A DNA stretch of 44,207 nt from an uncultured Lachnospiraceae bacterium. GTDB lineage: Bacteria; Bacillota; Clostridia; Lachnospirales; Lachnospiraceae. Location: positions 1-44,207 of the forward strand of contig CAOKOL010000032.1 of the NCBI GenBank assembly GCA_948470335.1, read 5' to 3'. Shown one piece after another: positions 8,533-16,995 of the stretch (position 1 is the first letter of the stretch; each line of letters opens with the position of its first letter). Below the pieces are notes generated by a model, which had not been told where the DNA came from, searched no databases, and saw nothing but the letters and a program-made list of their open reading frames with translations. The position numbers were made by a program, and so were the translations under genes.

Positions 8533-8901
8533 ATGAACATAGAATTATGGCAGAAAGCCGTGGAATTTCACGGACATAAATGTGTGGGACTGGCATTTGG
8601 CTTCCGTATGGGAGAAGAAGCCAAAAAGATTTTCGGCGAGGATGAAGAAATTTACTGCAAGATGCCCGTGAAAAGCTGTATCACCGACGGTATTACCGGC
8701 TCCACCGGCGCGTCTGTGGAAAACGGTCGGATTCAGGTGGATGAAAGTCTGAAAAATTTTATTTTTTATATCAAAGACGACGATGAAGGCTGGGCGTTCC
8801 GGCAGAAAAAGATGGAGCTGCCGGAAGGGACGGATCCTGTGGCTGCGGTGCTGACTTATGACAGGGATATGGTGGTTACGCTGGACCCCTGGGATATGTG
8901 A
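8533..8901 (+). CDS. Short FmdE-family protein
   Basis: This 122-residue protein resembles the N-terminal domain of FmdE, named after a subunit of formylmethanofuran dehydrogenase. It has the signature FHGHKCVGLAFGFRMGEEA (FmdE proteins usually read HGHxCPGL) and a second conserved cysteine in KSCITDGITGSTG. The following TGCTxGKGNL-type segment of the family is changed (TGASVENGRI), and the zinc-ribbon tail of longer members is absent. The family is found in many anaerobes without methanogenesis and its role there is unknown; binding a metal or pterin cofactor has been suggested. GGAGGAG precedes the ATG. It converges on the PucR-type regulator and shares its terminator. Confidence 0.78.
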   Translation: MNIELWQKAVEFHGHKCVGLAFGFRMGEEAKKIFGEDEEIYCKMPVKSCITDGITGSTGASVENGRIQVDESLKNFIFYIKDDDEGWAFRQKKMELPEGTDPVAAVLTYDRDMVVTLDPWDM

Positions 8902-8913
8902 AATGTGAAATGA

Positions 8914-8964
8914 TAAAAAAGCTGCCCTCTGATTGTGATTTTCAATCAGGTGGCAGCTTTTTTT
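8914..8964. terminator. Bidirectional terminator overlapping the end of the PucR-type gene
   Basis: AAAAAAGCTGCC-CTGATTG, a loop, then CAATCAG-GGCAGCTTTTTTT forms a long stem with A and T tracts on both sides. The last codons of the minus-strand regulator lie inside it. Confidence 0.9.
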
Positions 8965-10466
8965 CGCTCGGGGGGGGGGTAATTGGAAAGCGGAGAACAG
9001 AGCCTTTCTCCCGATGATTTCTGCTGGTATAAATCCAGCGTCCGCATAGATATTCTGCAGTAGTCTCTCACATATACGTCGTCCAGATCGCATTTCAGAA
9101 TATCCTGAATCTTCTGTATCCGGTACAGGATTGTGTTGCGGTGGGTATACAGTTTGGCGGCCGTTCTGGAAGCAGACCGTTCATTGTCCAGGAAACATTT
9201 CAGCGTGGACAGCATCTCGTCCCCGGAATTCTGCTGCATTTCCCATAATTCCACGATGCCGGGCATACATGCATAAACACAGTCGGACAGAGAAGATGCA
9301 TCCACTATAAAATCAAAAGCATAGTCAAAAAAGTGATAGAAATTTTCTTCCCGGCGAAACAGCGATCCGTAAAAAATAGCGGATCTGGCCTGTTTATAGA
9401 GGCGGTTGGCCCGTTTCAGCCCTTTGCAGGGAAGGCTGAAACCGATGCTGACGGGATTATTATTCATCAGATCTTTGAATAACGTCATAACGGACTGGTC
9501 GGTATCCAGATCGTAGTTGGCCAGCACCAGAATATAAGGACTTTTTTTCAGTGTAATACATTTTGTAGCTTTTTGCAGAACCATATGCACCAGCGTATCC
9601 AGGTTGGTGCGGAATTCTTTTTTGTCAGGCTCATGATGAAGCTGGACCAGGGCGAGCTGGTAGGTATCTTCCGGATTCCACTGCTGGTAAGTCATCTGTA
9701 CGTCCAGTTTTTTCTCGTCATATGGTTTTCCGAACAGAATATTATAAAAGACATTGTGGTTGGTCTGTGTAACATTATTATGAAATTGTCCGAGACTGGG
9801 TTCCAGGCGTCTGCCCAGAAAGTCCAGAAGCTGATAGTCCCCTTCATTTAAGGCTCTGTCTCTTGCCAGAAGGTTGATATGGCCGCAGGACATATCGTTA
9901 TAATACATGCCGTAGTAGATGCCGGCATATCGTATCATCTGATTGCTGCTGAATTTGTAGGACTGGGAACCGTGGCGGTGAAATGCGATGTTAGAATACT
10001 GGTGTTTCATCATATTTACCGCATTTAACGAGGAATAGCCATACCGATACACATATGCCCATTCATTGTCCAGATCATCGGGTCCGTACTGTTTTGTCAG
10101 TCCAAGCATTTTGTTGTTGCCGTCAAATAATACAAGGGGATTGTGGAAAACAGTCCAGCACAGGTTCATAACCTCCTGGTAATTTCCTTCGTCTATGGCC
10201 TCGCTGATCTGCTGAGACCAGTCTTCAAAATAATCGAAAGTACCCTGGATAATCTCGAATGCCTGTGTAAGCTTCATATTATGGATCTTAATCATATTTC
10301 CTTCGCCGTTGCATACCACATAGTCTTTTTCCGGGTATACGTGGACGCAGTTGGTGGCATAGGCCAGCCGTGCGCTGTTTAAAATAGCCGGGGCTTTCTC
10401 GTCTATATTCAGTTCCAGGTCAAAAGAGGAAAGCCTGTTGGCGATGATCCACATACTTAATTTCAT
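8946..10466 (-). CDS. PucR/CdaR-type transcriptional regulator
   Basis: This 506-residue regulator ends in a PucR-type helix-turn-helix (about residues 430-485) with the segments LDNERSASRTAAKLYTHRNT and LYRIQKIQDILKCDLDD. The rest is a long sensory region without a domain I can name; it contains a GGDEF-remnant-like middle part, as in other PucR/CdaR proteins. Such regulators respond to small metabolites and often control the adjacent catabolic operon. It is divergent from the MFS and UroD-type genes and probably controls them. Oddity: a run of ten C near the 3' end encodes three prolines in the tail, so slippage there would change only the last dozen or so residues. The start is preceded by AAGGATA. 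Confidence 0.85.
   Translation of the reverse strand: MKLSMWIIANRLSSFDLELNIDEKAPAILNSARLAYATNCVHVYPEKDYVVCNGEGNMIKIHNMKLTQAFEIIQGTFDYFEDWSQQISEAIDEGNYQEVMNLCWTVFHNPLVLFDGNNKMLGLTKQYGPDDLDNEWAYVYRYGYSSLNAVNMMKHQYSNIAFHRHGSQSYKFSSNQMIRYAGIYYGMYYNDMSCGHINLLARDRALNEGDYQLLDFLGRRLEPSLGQFHNNVTQTNHNVFYNILFGKPYDEKKLDVQMTYQQWNPEDTYQLALVQLHHEPDKKEFRTNLDTLVHMVLQKATKCITLKKSPYILVLANYDLDTDQSVMTLFKDLMNNNPVSIGFSLPCKGLKRANRLYKQARSAIFYGSLFRREENFYHFFDYAFDFIVDASSLSDCVYACMPGIVELWEMQQNSGDEMLSTLKCFLDNERSASRTAAKLYTHRNTILYRIQKIQDILKCDLDDVYVRDYCRISMRTLDLYQQKSSGERLCSPLSNYPPPERKKAAT
8970..8979. repeat. Ten-base G tract (C tract in the regulator's coding strand)
   Basis: Ten consecutive G on the plus strand lie within the last codons of the PucR-type gene. 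Homopolymers of this length slip during replication and also cause sequencing errors. Confidence 0.9.
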
Positions 10467-10556
10467 ATTTGTTTATCCTTAGTATTATTGATAATGATAA
10501 GCTTATATTTCTAAACATCTTTTTAACATTCTATCAAATATCTATAAAAAAATAAG

Positions 10557-10579
10557 TGTTAATTCCTACAAAATTAACA
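10557..10579. promoter_or_regulatory. Inverted repeat TGTTAAT-N9-ATTAACA, candidate operator
   Basis: Perfect 7-base arms lie in the 269-base region between the PucR-type regulator and the MFS gene. A TATAAT follows at 10638-10643 without a good -35, as expected for an activator-dependent promoter. The link to the regulator is positional only. Confidence 0.45.
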
Positions 10580-10735
10580 ATCAAATCCGACGGTAAAATT
10601 GTAGCCTCCATCCATAGTATTGAAGAATGCGATTTTTTATAATGATGCCAGGTTGAAAACAGCAACGGACCGGATAAGTTCAGGGGACTTGGGAGGGGAG
10701 TTGCGGGAACTATCAATTAACAGGAGGTTTTACAA

Positions 10736-11893
10736 ATGGAAGAAAAAAAGGTAAGCGGGCTTAGTACACTGTCGATTTTATCACTGTTTCTGATCTCAAT
10801 GGGCGTGACGGTTGTTACGCCGGCGATGGCTACGCTGGCACAGCATTTTGCGGGACATGATGTGTCATGGATATCAACTCTGCCTACGCTGTTTGTGGTA
10901 GTCGGCACCTTTGTGGCCGGTTCCGTGATGGGCAAGGCGATGAAATACCGGACGCTGGCAATTGTGTCCTGTATTCTGTATCTGATCGGCGGCTGCGGTC
11001 CGGCATTTTTTGACAACTATATGATTACGCTGGTATTCCGCGCAATCCTGGGATTTGGCTTAGGTATGATGTCCCCTCTTGGAAATGCCTTGATTATCGG
11101 TCTTTATAAGGGCCAGAAGCAGGCTTCTATGCTGGGCTACGGTACCCTTTGCATGAATGCGGGCGGTATTGTTCTTCAGATGCTGGGCGGTTCTCTGGCT
11201 TCCATTCCGGAAGTGGGCTGGAAATATGTGTTCTATGGACATGCATTTTGTCTGGTGGGGCTTGTAATGGCGTTTTTCCTGCCTGAACCTGAAACCCCGG
11301 CTGCCGCTGCGGATGCGCCTAAGGCAAAAGAGAAAATGAACGGCATTGTCTGGGTAATCGCCGGATTGTTCTGTCTGTTTAATGTTCTGAATTTCCCGAT
11401 TATGATGAATATTTCGGTGTTGTTCGAGGTGAGAAATGCCGGCGGCGCCACGGCGGCTGCGACTTCTCTGTCTCTTTATACGGTAGCGGGCTGCGTGGCC
11501 GGTCTGCTGTTTGGCAAAATATTCCAGTTGATGCAGCGCTGGTGTCTGGCAATCGGTTATGCTTTATGCGGTCTGGGCGCTCTCTGTGTCTATGTGGGAA
11601 CCAGCGGCCCGGTTATGACCATGGGACTGATGCTGATCGGATTCGGTTTCTCCATCATTATGCCCTGCTTTATGGCCTGGACCGGCATGGCGACGCCTCC
11701 CAGCACGGTAGCGGCGGCCACCTCTATTCTGATGGCACTGATGAATCTGGGCGGTTTCTTAAGTTCTTTCTGGTTACAGCTTCTGAACGCGGTGGCAGGA
11801 GAGAATCTGTACAGTGCGATTATCGTGGAAGTAGTGGTATTTTTCGCCACGGCGGCGGCCTTTGTATTCTACAGTCCGTTTAAGAAAAAGTAA
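10736..11893 (+). CDS. MFS transporter of the UroD-type cluster
   Basis: This 385-residue membrane protein has 12 predicted hydrophobic segments in two halves, split by a charged loop around residue 190 (PEPETPAAAADAPKAKEKMN). MFS traits include the FRAILGFGLGMMSPLGNALI helix and paired glycine-rich helices. It is first in a run of four genes on one strand, opposite a PucR-type regulator, and likely moves the substrate or product of the three UroD-fold proteins. Direction and substrate cannot be read from the sequence. AGGAGG precedes the ATG. A strong hairpin follows, so the downstream genes may be expressed at a lower level or from their own promoter. Confidence 0.85.
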   Translation: MEEKKVSGLSTLSILSLFLISMGVTVVTPAMATLAQHFAGHDVSWISTLPTLFVVVGTFVAGSVMGKAMKYRTLAIVSCILYLIGGCGPAFFDNYMITLVFRAILGFGLGMMSPLGNALIIGLYKGQKQASMLGYGTLCMNAGGIVLQMLGGSLASIPEVGWKYVFYGHAFCLVGLVMAFFLPEPETPAAAADAPKAKEKMNGIVWVIAGLFCLFNVLNFPIMMNISVLFEVRNAGGATAAATSLSLYTVAGCVAGLLFGKIFQLMQRWCLAIGYALCGLGALCVYVGTSGPVMTMGLMLIGFGFSIIMPCFMAWTGMATPPSTVAAATSILMALMNLGGFLSSFWLQLLNAVAGENLYSAIIVEVVVFFATAAAFVFYSPFKKK

Positions 11894-11929
11894 TCATTTT
11901 CATCACAGGCATTCATAGAAATTCATCGG

Positions 11930-11964
11930 CAACTGCAGAAGAAACAGTCTTCTGCAGTTGTTTT
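11930..11964 (+). terminator. Intrinsic terminator after the MFS gene
   Basis: A 12-base stem AACTGCAGAAGA/TCTTCTGCAGTT is followed by GTTTT. It lies inside the presumed operon and would uncouple the carrier gene partly from the methyltransferase-like genes. Confidence 0.82.
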
Positions 11965-12009
11965 AAAAATGGTAAAGGATTAAAATAAAAAGAAAAGGAG
12001 AGAGAAGTA

Positions 12010-13032
12010 ATGGCAGGATTATCACCAAAAGAAAATTATATGAGGCTGACGAGAGGGGAGTGTCCGGATTATGTGCCGATCTATACGATGATGCAGATTC
12101 CCGGTATGCCTCCGGTGGCGGCGGCCATGCACAGTCCCAGCCTGCTGGGCGCTTTCAGAGGTCCGCAGGGCGGCGTTGACGCCTGGGGCGTAAAATATGT
12201 TACCAGCGAATCTACGAATAACGGCGCGATTCCGGAGCCGAACAATTTTATCCTTGACGATATTACCAAATGGCGGGACGTTCTGAAAAAGCCGGATTAC
12301 TCCGGTGTGGACTGGGAAGCCATGGCGAAAAAAGACCTGGAGATGGCCGGGATTGATCCGACGCAGACTGCTCTGGTTTTAAATGCACAGGCCGGCGTAT
12401 TTCAGGAGCTGGTGGCGTTTATGGGATTTACGGAAGGATTATGCGCCATGTATGAGGAGCCGGAAGAAGTAAAGGCGATGTTTGACTTTATCACGGACGT
12501 ATATCTGGAAACCCAGAATGCGTTTATGGATTATTATACACCGGATATTTATTATATTCTGGACGATTCCGCAACTCAGAAAAATCCGTTTATCTCATTG
12601 GATATGTTCCGTGAATTTCTGATGCCTTATTATAAAAAGATGGCGAAGCCGGCCATTGACAGAGGCATTCCGATTCAGTTCCATAACTGCGGACGCTGTG
12701 AGGATTTTCTGGATGACATGGTAAATGATCTGGGTGTGTGCATTTGGGACCCGGCGCAGACAATGAATGATCTGGTGGCGGTTAAAGAAAAATATGGAAA
12801 CAGGCTGGCTCTTGCAGGCGGATGGGACTTTAAGGTTCCCGATTCCTGGCCGGATGTGGATGAAGAATGGGTGCGCGCGACTGTCCGTTATTCCATGGAT
12901 ACGCTGGCAAAGGGCGGCGGTTATGCGTTCTGCGGCATGGTTTTGGGAGAGGCAGGCGACCAGGCCACAATGAAAGTAAACGGCTGGATTATGGACGAGG
13001 CGGAGAAATACGGAAGCCAGTTTTATAAATAA
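12010..13032 (+). CDS. UroD-fold methyltransferase-like protein 1, zinc site kept
   Basis: This 340-residue protein belongs to the uroporphyrinogen decarboxylase / MtaA-MtbA-CmuA superfamily. The pattern His225-X-Cys227 (QFHNCGRC) and Cys308 (YAFCGM) matches the His-X-Cys...Cys zinc site of the methyltransferases that move methyl groups between corrinoid proteins and thiols or other acceptors; true UroD lacks this triad. Other landmarks are LDDSATQKNPFISLDMFREF and GGWDFKVPDSW. It begins 116 bases after the MFS gene behind AAAAGGAGAGAG. Partners would be a corrinoid protein (not in the window) and the two paralogues downstream. Substrate unknown. Confidence 0.8.
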   Translation: MAGLSPKENYMRLTRGECPDYVPIYTMMQIPGMPPVAAAMHSPSLLGAFRGPQGGVDAWGVKYVTSESTNNGAIPEPNNFILDDITKWRDVLKKPDYSGVDWEAMAKKDLEMAGIDPTQTALVLNAQAGVFQELVAFMGFTEGLCAMYEEPEEVKAMFDFITDVYLETQNAFMDYYTPDIYYILDDSATQKNPFISLDMFREFLMPYYKKMAKPAIDRGIPIQFHNCGRCEDFLDDMVNDLGVCIWDPAQTMNDLVAVKEKYGNRLALAGGWDFKVPDSWPDVDEEWVRATVRYSMDTLAKGGGYAFCGMVLGEAGDQATMKVNGWIMDEAEKYGSQFYK

Positions 13033-13140
13033 AGTTTTTCGTGGGAAATTGACAGGAACGATAAGAGCCGAAAAAGGTTCGGATATCGGTGTATTTCGAA
13101 AGATTGAGATAAAAAAATGAGGAAAGAGAGGAAACAACAG

Positions 13141-14226
13141 ATGGGTGTGGGTGCTTTTATGAAACAGGCGGCAGAGAGAGATTATTCCAGAGAGTGGCAG
13201 GCTCCCGGTTCATTTCCCTGGATTTTTCAGAGGCCGAAGGAACCGATTACAGGAAGGCCTTACAGTGTGAGGGAAAATTATATCCGGTGTGTGAAGGGAG
13301 AGCAGCCTTACTGGATGCCGGCATATTTTTATGAATCAAATACGGTGTGGCCCGATGCGCTGGAAGAACACCCCGTTCCCGAAGTGGACGGTTATGACTG
13401 GTGGGGCGTGTACTGGACCATGGTGGAAAAAGTGGGCGGTATGATTACCAAGCCCGGCACCAGGGTAATCAGTGATTTTGCAAACTGGAAGGAAGATGTG
13501 GAGTGGCCGGATTTGTCTTTGGTGGATTTTAAAACCGACGGCGAGAAGCTGCAGAAGATGATGGATCCCGAAAGACCTCATATTTATGAGTGCGTGGAGG
13601 GGATTTTTGAACGGCTTCACGAGATGATGCCTTTTGATGAAACGCTGGTGGCCTTCTATGAGGAACCGGAGCTTCTGGAAGAATTTTTCCAGAAGATGGC
13701 GGACTATAAGATCGAGTGCTGTGAAAATGTGTTCAAATATTACGGACAGGTGGACGGCGTGCTGTATCATGACGACTGGGGAACCCAGAGAGCGGGATTT
13801 TTCTCCAATGAAATGTTCCGGGAACAGATTATGCCGGCCACGGCCCGTCTGCTGAAATTTATCAAGGATCAGGGCAAGTTTATTGAGCTGCATTCCTGCG
13901 GAAAAAATATTCAGTATGTGCCTGAAATGCTGGAAATGGGCATTGATATGTGGACGCCTCAGATCGGAATCAATGAGCCGGATTATCTGTATGAAACTTA
14001 CGGCGATCAGATGACATTCTGTTTCAATCTGGATATTGCGCCGGGTGAGACTGAGCAGGAGATCAGGAAAAAAGTCAGGGATTTTGTAGATCATTTCGGC
14101 GCGAAAGGCCGCTGTATGCCCTGGATTATGACGGATATGAGCAATCCGAATCAGGAAGCGGCTGCCAGGGACGAGCTGTATCACTATTCTCTGGAATATT
14201 ATAATAAGCTGTATCACCGCGGTTAA
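13141..14226 (+). CDS. UroD-fold methyltransferase-like protein 2, zinc site kept
   Basis: This 361-residue protein is in the same superfamily as its neighbours but well diverged. The zinc-type motif is His251-X-Cys253 (ELHSCGKN) with Cys325 (GRCMPWIM). The shared substrate-cleft segment reads YHDDWGTQRAGFFSNEMFRE. An N-terminal extension, rich in aromatic residues, precedes the first conserved segment YSVRENYIRCVKGEQPYW. I set the start at 13141, which has GAAAGAGAGG at 13122-13131; an ATG at 13117 has no ribosome site. It is probably co-transcribed with genes 1 and 3, 108 and 24 bases away. The reaction is inferred from the family. Confidence 0.78.
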   Translation: MGVGAFMKQAAERDYSREWQAPGSFPWIFQRPKEPITGRPYSVRENYIRCVKGEQPYWMPAYFYESNTVWPDALEEHPVPEVDGYDWWGVYWTMVEKVGGMITKPGTRVISDFANWKEDVEWPDLSLVDFKTDGEKLQKMMDPERPHIYECVEGIFERLHEMMPFDETLVAFYEEPELLEEFFQKMADYKIECCENVFKYYGQVDGVLYHDDWGTQRAGFFSNEMFREQIMPATARLLKFIKDQGKFIELHSCGKNIQYVPEMLEMGIDMWTPQIGINEPDYLYETYGDQMTFCFNLDIAPGETEQEIRKKVRDFVDHFGAKGRCMPWIMTDMSNPNQEAAARDELYHYSLEYYNKLYHRG

Positions 14227-14250
14227 ACACATAATTTAGGAGATTTTAAA

Positions 14251-15237
14251 ATGAATTTAAGAGAAAACGCCATGGCGATTTTAAACCGGCAGCAGCCGGA
14301 TTTCTACGGAGATCTGATGAACGCCGTCGAGCTGGTTCCCGATCCGGTGCTGATGGGCGATCTGCCGCCTCAGGACGGCCTGGAACATCCTGATTCCTGG
14401 GGAACCGTTTATATTTTTAAGCCTGATTCACCGGGTCCTCATCCCCATGTAAATGATTCGAACGCGGTCATTAAAGATATCGAAAAATGGGAGGAACAGT
14501 TAAAGGTTCCCGATCTGGATCATCTGGATTTTTCCATGGCAAAGAAAGTGGCCGATTCCGTGGACAGAAAAGAAAAGTTTGTGGGCTTTATGTTTGCCGG
14601 CGGTCTGTTTGAGCGTTCTCATCATCTGATGGGAATGGAAAATGCATTGATTAACTATATGGATTATCCGGACGAGATGGCGGCGCTTCTGCGGGTAATC
14701 GCAGATTATAAGATAAAATATATCAGGATGATGGCGAAGGAAGTCCGTCCGGATATTATCTTTTATCATGACGACTGGGGCTCCAAGCAGAATCTGTTTC
14801 TGCCGCCCAGAATCTGGAGGGCCATTATCAAGCCGCTCCAGAAAGAGATTGCCGATGTGATTCATGAATGCGGCATGATTTACATGCACCATGCGGACTG
14901 TATCTGCCAGCCCATCGTCACCGATATGGTGGAGATCGGCGTGGATATCTGGCAGGGCGTGATCGCACAGAATGATATCGTGGAAATTCAGCGTGTTACC
15001 GAAGGAAAGCTGGCTATGGTCGGCGGCATCGACGGACCCAAGGTGGATATTGAAAATATCACCGAAGAGCAGATCCGGGCTGAGGTCCGCCGGGCCATCG
15101 ACACCTATTGCCCCGGCGGCCGCTTCTTCCCCTCTATTCCCAACGGAATCTGTTTTAGAGAGTGGAATAACTCGATTGTAATGGATGAACTGGAGAAATA
15201 CGGGAAGCAGTTTGCGGCCGAGCATCCTGTCGGATAG
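14251..15237 (+). CDS. UroD-fold protein 3, zinc site altered
   Basis: This 328-residue member of the superfamily shares FYHDDWGSKQNLFLPPRIWR and the final IVMDELEKYGKQF with its neighbours. Where paralogues 1 and 2 have His-X-Cys it has His214-Ala-Asp216 followed by Cys217 (MHHADCIC), and the third ligand Cys is Ser295 (FFPSIPNG). Nearby cysteines (217, 219, 287, 301) could form another site, but the standard triad is absent. This suggests a different step from genes 1 and 2, for example methyl transfer from a substrate rather than activation of a thiol. Ribosome site TTAGGAGAT; 24 bases after gene 2. Confidence 0.76.
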   Translation: MNLRENAMAILNRQQPDFYGDLMNAVELVPDPVLMGDLPPQDGLEHPDSWGTVYIFKPDSPGPHPHVNDSNAVIKDIEKWEEQLKVPDLDHLDFSMAKKVADSVDRKEKFVGFMFAGGLFERSHHLMGMENALINYMDYPDEMAALLRVIADYKIKYIRMMAKEVRPDIIFYHDDWGSKQNLFLPPRIWRAIIKPLQKEIADVIHECGMIYMHHADCICQPIVTDMVEIGVDIWQGVIAQNDIVEIQRVTEGKLAMVGGIDGPKVDIENITEEQIRAEVRRAIDTYCPGGRFFPSIPNGICFREWNNSIVMDELEKYGKQFAAEHPVG

Positions 15238-15243
15238 CATAAT

Positions 15244-15283
15244 ATGGCGCAGTGTGTTTTTGAAGAAGGACGCACTGCGCTAT
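15244..15283 (+). terminator. Hairpin after the UroD-type operon
   Basis: A 13-base stem ATGGCGCAGTGTG/CGCACTGCGCTAT begins seven bases after the stop codon. The following T-run is weak (TATTGTTAC), so it may end or stabilise the transcript. Confidence 0.6.
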
Positions 15284-15420
15284 TGTTACGATAAAGTATC
15301 CGGTAAAACGTCCAGGTGACGCGTTTTGCTGAATTTCAGCGATATTTATTTTGCGGAATGCCTGTTTTTGTGGCATAATAAGGAATATTTGGAGAATTGC
15401 AGAAACAGGAGGCGGATTTG

Positions 15421-16884
15421 GTGAAAAACTGGCTGAAAAGCGCATCTCTTTACGAGCGGCTGAAAAAATACGGTGAGACGGATGATTACCCTTTTCATAT
15501 GCCGGGCCATAAGCGCCGGGAAATGAAGTTTGACAATCCTTTTGAATGGGATCTCACGGAGATCGACGGTTTTGACGATCTGCATCATCCGGAAGGCATT
15601 CTGAAAGATGCGATGGAAGGAGCGGCTGCCGTTTACCAAAGCGATGCGGTTTATTTTCTGGTAAACGGCAGCAGTTGCGGGATTCTGGCGGCGGTCTCCG
15701 GGGCTGTCAGTCCGGGCGAAAGAATTCTGATGGCCAGAAACTGTCATAAATCCGTGTATCATGGAGTGCTGGTGAACCGGCTGGAAGCCAGATATCTGTA
15801 TCCGGAGATTCTTGAAGATTTTTCCTGTGCGGGAGGAATTACGCCGAAACAGGTGGAAGAAGCTTTGGAGCAGGACAGAGAAAGAAAAATCAGATGTGTG
15901 GTTATCACATCCCCCACCTATGAGGGGCTGGTGTCCGACGTGGGGAAAATCGCGGAGGCGGTTCATCGGCACGGCGCGGTTTTGATTGTGGACGAGGCGC
16001 ACGGCGCTCATTTTCCCTTTCATTCGTTTTTTCCTGTGTCGGCGCTGGCACTGGAAGCCGATGTGGTGATTCAGAGTCTGCATAAGACCCTGCCGTCTCT
16101 GACCCAGACGGCGCTGCTTCATATAAAGGGGGACCGGATAGACCGGAACAGGGTGGAAACGTATCTGAGCGTGTATCAGAGCTCCAGCCCTTCCTATGTG
16201 CTGCTGGCAAGTATCGATCAGTGTATCCGGTATATGGCCGGCAACAGGGGGCGGGAGGCAATGGAGAATTATGTGAACAGTCTGAGAGAATTGCGGCAAA
16301 GGCTGGCCGGACTGGAACATATAAAACTGCTGGATGAACAGGTTGTGGGAAGCTGCGGTATTTACGGGCTGGATCAGGGAAAGCTGGTGCTGTCTGCCGG
16401 TGAAGCCGGTATGTCGGGCAAAGAGCTGTACCGGCACCTGAAAGAACGTTGGCACTTGCAGCCGGAGATGTGTACCGATGCCGCGGTTACGCTGATGACT
16501 TCCGTGAATGACAGCAGGCAGGGGTTTTCGCGTCTGGCGGAGGCGGTCAGGGAACTGGATCAGGAACTGGAGAAAGGAAAAGGAACGGATAAAAAAGAAA
16601 AGAAAAAGAATGAAAGAATATGGAAGCCGTCTCCTGCCGCTGCCGGAATGACCGCCGCCCAGGCTTTTGCTGCGTCATACAGGCTGGTTCCACTGGAAAA
16701 AAGTCCGGGTCAGACCGCCGCCTGCCTGGTCTGTCCTTATCCCCCCGGTATTCCTGTGCTGGTTCCCGGAGAAGAAATCACGGAGCAGTGCGCCGCGCAG
16801 ATCAGGAGATATCTGGATCAGAATATGGAGGTTCACGGACTTCAAAAGAAGGAAAATATTTTTTTCATACCGGTCGTATCGTAA
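15421..16884 (+). CDS. Orn/Lys/Arg decarboxylase-family PLP enzyme
   Basis: This 487-residue fold-type-I PLP enzyme has the N-terminal FHMPGHKRREM, the aspartate segment VLIVDEAHGAHFPFHS and the PLP lysine in SLHKTLPSLTQTA (Lys222). Its size matches the short decarboxylases of Gram-positive bacteria (SpeA/YaaO-like) rather than the 700-residue inducible enterobacterial enzymes. The exact amino acid (arginine, lysine or ornithine) cannot be decided. The preferred start is GTG at 15421, eight bases after AGGAGG (15407-15412); a TTG at 15397 lies upstream of this site. A highly charged stretch with many lysines (around residue 385) links to a C-terminal domain ending IPVLVPGEEI-type, typical of the family. 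Confidence 0.85.
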   Translation: MKNWLKSASLYERLKKYGETDDYPFHMPGHKRREMKFDNPFEWDLTEIDGFDDLHHPEGILKDAMEGAAAVYQSDAVYFLVNGSSCGILAAVSGAVSPGERILMARNCHKSVYHGVLVNRLEARYLYPEILEDFSCAGGITPKQVEEALEQDRERKIRCVVITSPTYEGLVSDVGKIAEAVHRHGAVLIVDEAHGAHFPFHSFFPVSALALEADVVIQSLHKTLPSLTQTALLHIKGDRIDRNRVETYLSVYQSSSPSYVLLASIDQCIRYMAGNRGREAMENYVNSLRELRQRLAGLEHIKLLDEQVVGSCGIYGLDQGKLVLSAGEAGMSGKELYRHLKERWHLQPEMCTDAAVTLMTSVNDSRQGFSRLAEAVRELDQELEKGKGTDKKEKKKNERIWKPSPAAAGMTAAQAFAASYRLVPLEKSPGQTAACLVCPYPPGIPVLVPGEEITEQCAAQIRRYLDQNMEVHGLQKKENIFFIPVVS

Positions 16885-16995
16885 AATATCCCGCCGAGAT
16901 TCTTTTTTGAAAGTACTTCTATTTACAGGCATGATTTCATATGTTGTAAAGTCAGATGTGGCCTGGAAAATGTGTCCTTTTAAGGAGGGATTAAC

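Noticed and set aside
10467..12009. Cobalamin or other riboswitch before the UroD-type genes
   Set aside because: The leader and gap contain a terminator and short repeats but none of the conserved B12-box or other riboswitch core sequences that I would recognise.
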